Assembly (NCBI RefSeq): GCF_014529625.1
Contig: NZ_CP076039.1
Coordinates: 2,294,001 to 2,358,000 of the forward strand
Source of the DNA: Candidatus Pelagisphaera phototrophica
GTDB lineage: Bacteria > Verrucomicrobiota > Verrucomicrobiia > Opitutales > Opitutaceae
DNA: 64,000 nucleotides
Reading direction: 5' to 3'
Part shown: one piece after another, positions 63,391 through 64,000 of the stretch
How the letters are laid out: the number at the start of each line of letters is the position of its first letter
Numbering within the stretch: position 1 is the first letter of the stretch
Program-made: the position numbers and the translations under genes
The notes under the pieces: model-generated
The model's database searches: none
What the model saw: the letters and a program-made list of their open reading frames with translations, nothing else
What the model was told of the DNA's origin: nothing

Positions 63391-64000
63391 AACACCTTCG
63401 GCATCTCATCGAGTATGGCTTGTTCCGAGTCGTACTTTTTCTCTTCGATTCCCTCCCCTACACGTTCACTTGTAAAGTGGCTCGCGGCACTGCCAATGTA
63501 TGGTGGGTATTTGACCGCAAACGCCAGATAGTGGGACGCGACAATGTCATTCGCAGCGGGATTGAGTCCGATCCCAAGAAGGCTCGAGCCATCGCGAAAA
63601 AGGCGGCTCACCACATGGCCATTGTCGTCGTAGAGTCTCTTCGTTCTACAGATTTCCTAAGCGATGAAGATACCACTGATAACATCGTGCTCGACATAAA
63701 GCCAGATGTGCTTGCCGTGATGCAGGATCCCGAGCAGAGCCTCATTATTGCATCAGGACACTTTGGGAATTGGGAAGTCGCTGGACATTGGGTCTCTAGG
63801 TTCAAGCCTGTGGCGGGTATCACCCGAGCCATGAACAATCCGCTCATTGAGTCCATGGTCAAGAAAAGGAAGTCCCGGTTCCGGTTTCGCCCAATCCCCA
63901 AACACGATAGCAATACGGGTCGATTTCTTGAGGTTCTCGAAAATAAAGAATTCCTTGCCCTCCTATTCGATCAGCACGCGGGCGACTATGGAATGATGAT
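63387..64000 (+). CDS. Lysophospholipid/LpxL-like acyltransferase (partial, 3' end outside window)
   Basis: This is the first 204 residues of a protein that runs past base 64000. The start is TTG 63387-63389, which overlaps the ACP stop (TTGA). An N-terminal hydrophobic region (about 10-35) is followed by the acyltransferase HxxxxE motif, ASGHFGNWEVAG with H125 and E130, then FRPIPKHDSN and the block LLFDQHAGDYGMM. These are marks of the HtrB/LpxL lipid A acyltransferase family. With a dedicated ACP and condensing enzyme upstream it may attach a special acyl chain, as in aryl polyene-type clusters. The remainder of the locus would decide. Confidence 0.85.
   Translation, partial: MKHLRHLIEYGLFRVVLFLFDSLPYTFTCKVARGTANVWWVFDRKRQIVGRDNVIRSGIESDPKKARAIAKKAAHHMAIVVVESLRSTDFLSDEDTTDNIVLDIKPDVLAVMQDPEQSLIIASGHFGNWEVAGHWVSRFKPVAGITRAMNNPLIESMVKKRKSRFRFRPIPKHDSNTGRFLEVLENKEFLALLFDQHAGDYGMM

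Noticed and set aside
1-64000. tRNA and rRNA genes
   Set aside because: No T-loop/anticodon-loop pattern or rRNA-like conserved block was noticed in any gene-free interval by eye. A covariance-model search would be needed for a firm negative.

Overview
The window looks like a chromosomal stretch of a free-living member of the Verrucomicrobiota, probably class Opitutia. No rRNA was seen, so this rests on family content: two PSD1 (PSCyt1-DUF1549-DUF1553) plus DUF1501 pairs, secreted sulfatases, an ECF sigma factor of the Rhodopirellula/Verrucomicrobium type, Tat-exported TIM-barrel isomerases and Gfo/Idh/MocA oxidoreductases, ThuA and DUF1080 proteins, and SSS-type sodium symporters. This gene set is typical of Planctomycetes and Verrucomicrobia that feed on sulfated and modified polysaccharides.

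Layout. (1) Bases 1-9124, mostly minus strand, carry an ebo-type metabolite-traffic locus. EboF-like (cut by the window edge), eboD, eboC and eboE form one block. eboB with a small overlapping gene lies about 3.7 kb away. A plus-strand TIM-barrel gene, a broken SRPBCC gene and a two-RCK potassium channel separate the two blocks. (2) Bases 9338-24184, plus strand, hold a series of small-molecule and sugar genes: an mtnA-type isomerase, two SSS symporters, a hydroxypyruvate-isomerase-like protein, a LON-domain protein, a Gfo/Idh/MocA oxidoreductase, a nitrilase, a DUF5916 outer-membrane protein with an in-frame stop, ThuA and DUF1080 proteins. (3) Bases 24367-33854 hold an aldehyde dehydrogenase, a cytosolic-type sulfatase, a MacB fragment and the first PSD1/DUF1501 pair. 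(4) Bases 43752-35155, minus strand, form a regulated cassette: ECF sigma, FecR-LamG anti-sigma-like protein, PSD1, DUF1501, secreted sulfatase. (5) Bases 44169-49725 hold a PKD protein, a sugar dehydrogenase-cytochrome c fusion, an MFS transporter with a clear terminator, and sulfatase remnants. (6) Bases 49920-59241 hold a Ski2-like helicase, a metallophosphoesterase, a CPXCG protein, a dihaem lipoprotein, a three-gene sugar ABC importer without its ATPase, and a CvfB-like S1 protein. (7) Bases 59304-64000 hold a ParA ATPase divergent from an acidic protein, then the start of a SDR-KAS-ACP-acyltransferase cassette that runs off the window.

Two themes run through the window. First, decay. 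At least eight genes are broken: SRPBCC, a membrane/coiled-coil protein, DUF5916, an Nramp-like transporter, MacB, an outer-membrane protein, two sulfatases and an amidohydrolase. Several keep one long frame and are broken only by in-frame stop codons, many explainable by C-to-T change. Second, intergenic spaces carry short palindromic REP-like elements, often as inverted pairs. No CRISPR array, tRNA, rRNA, transposase or prophage was seen.
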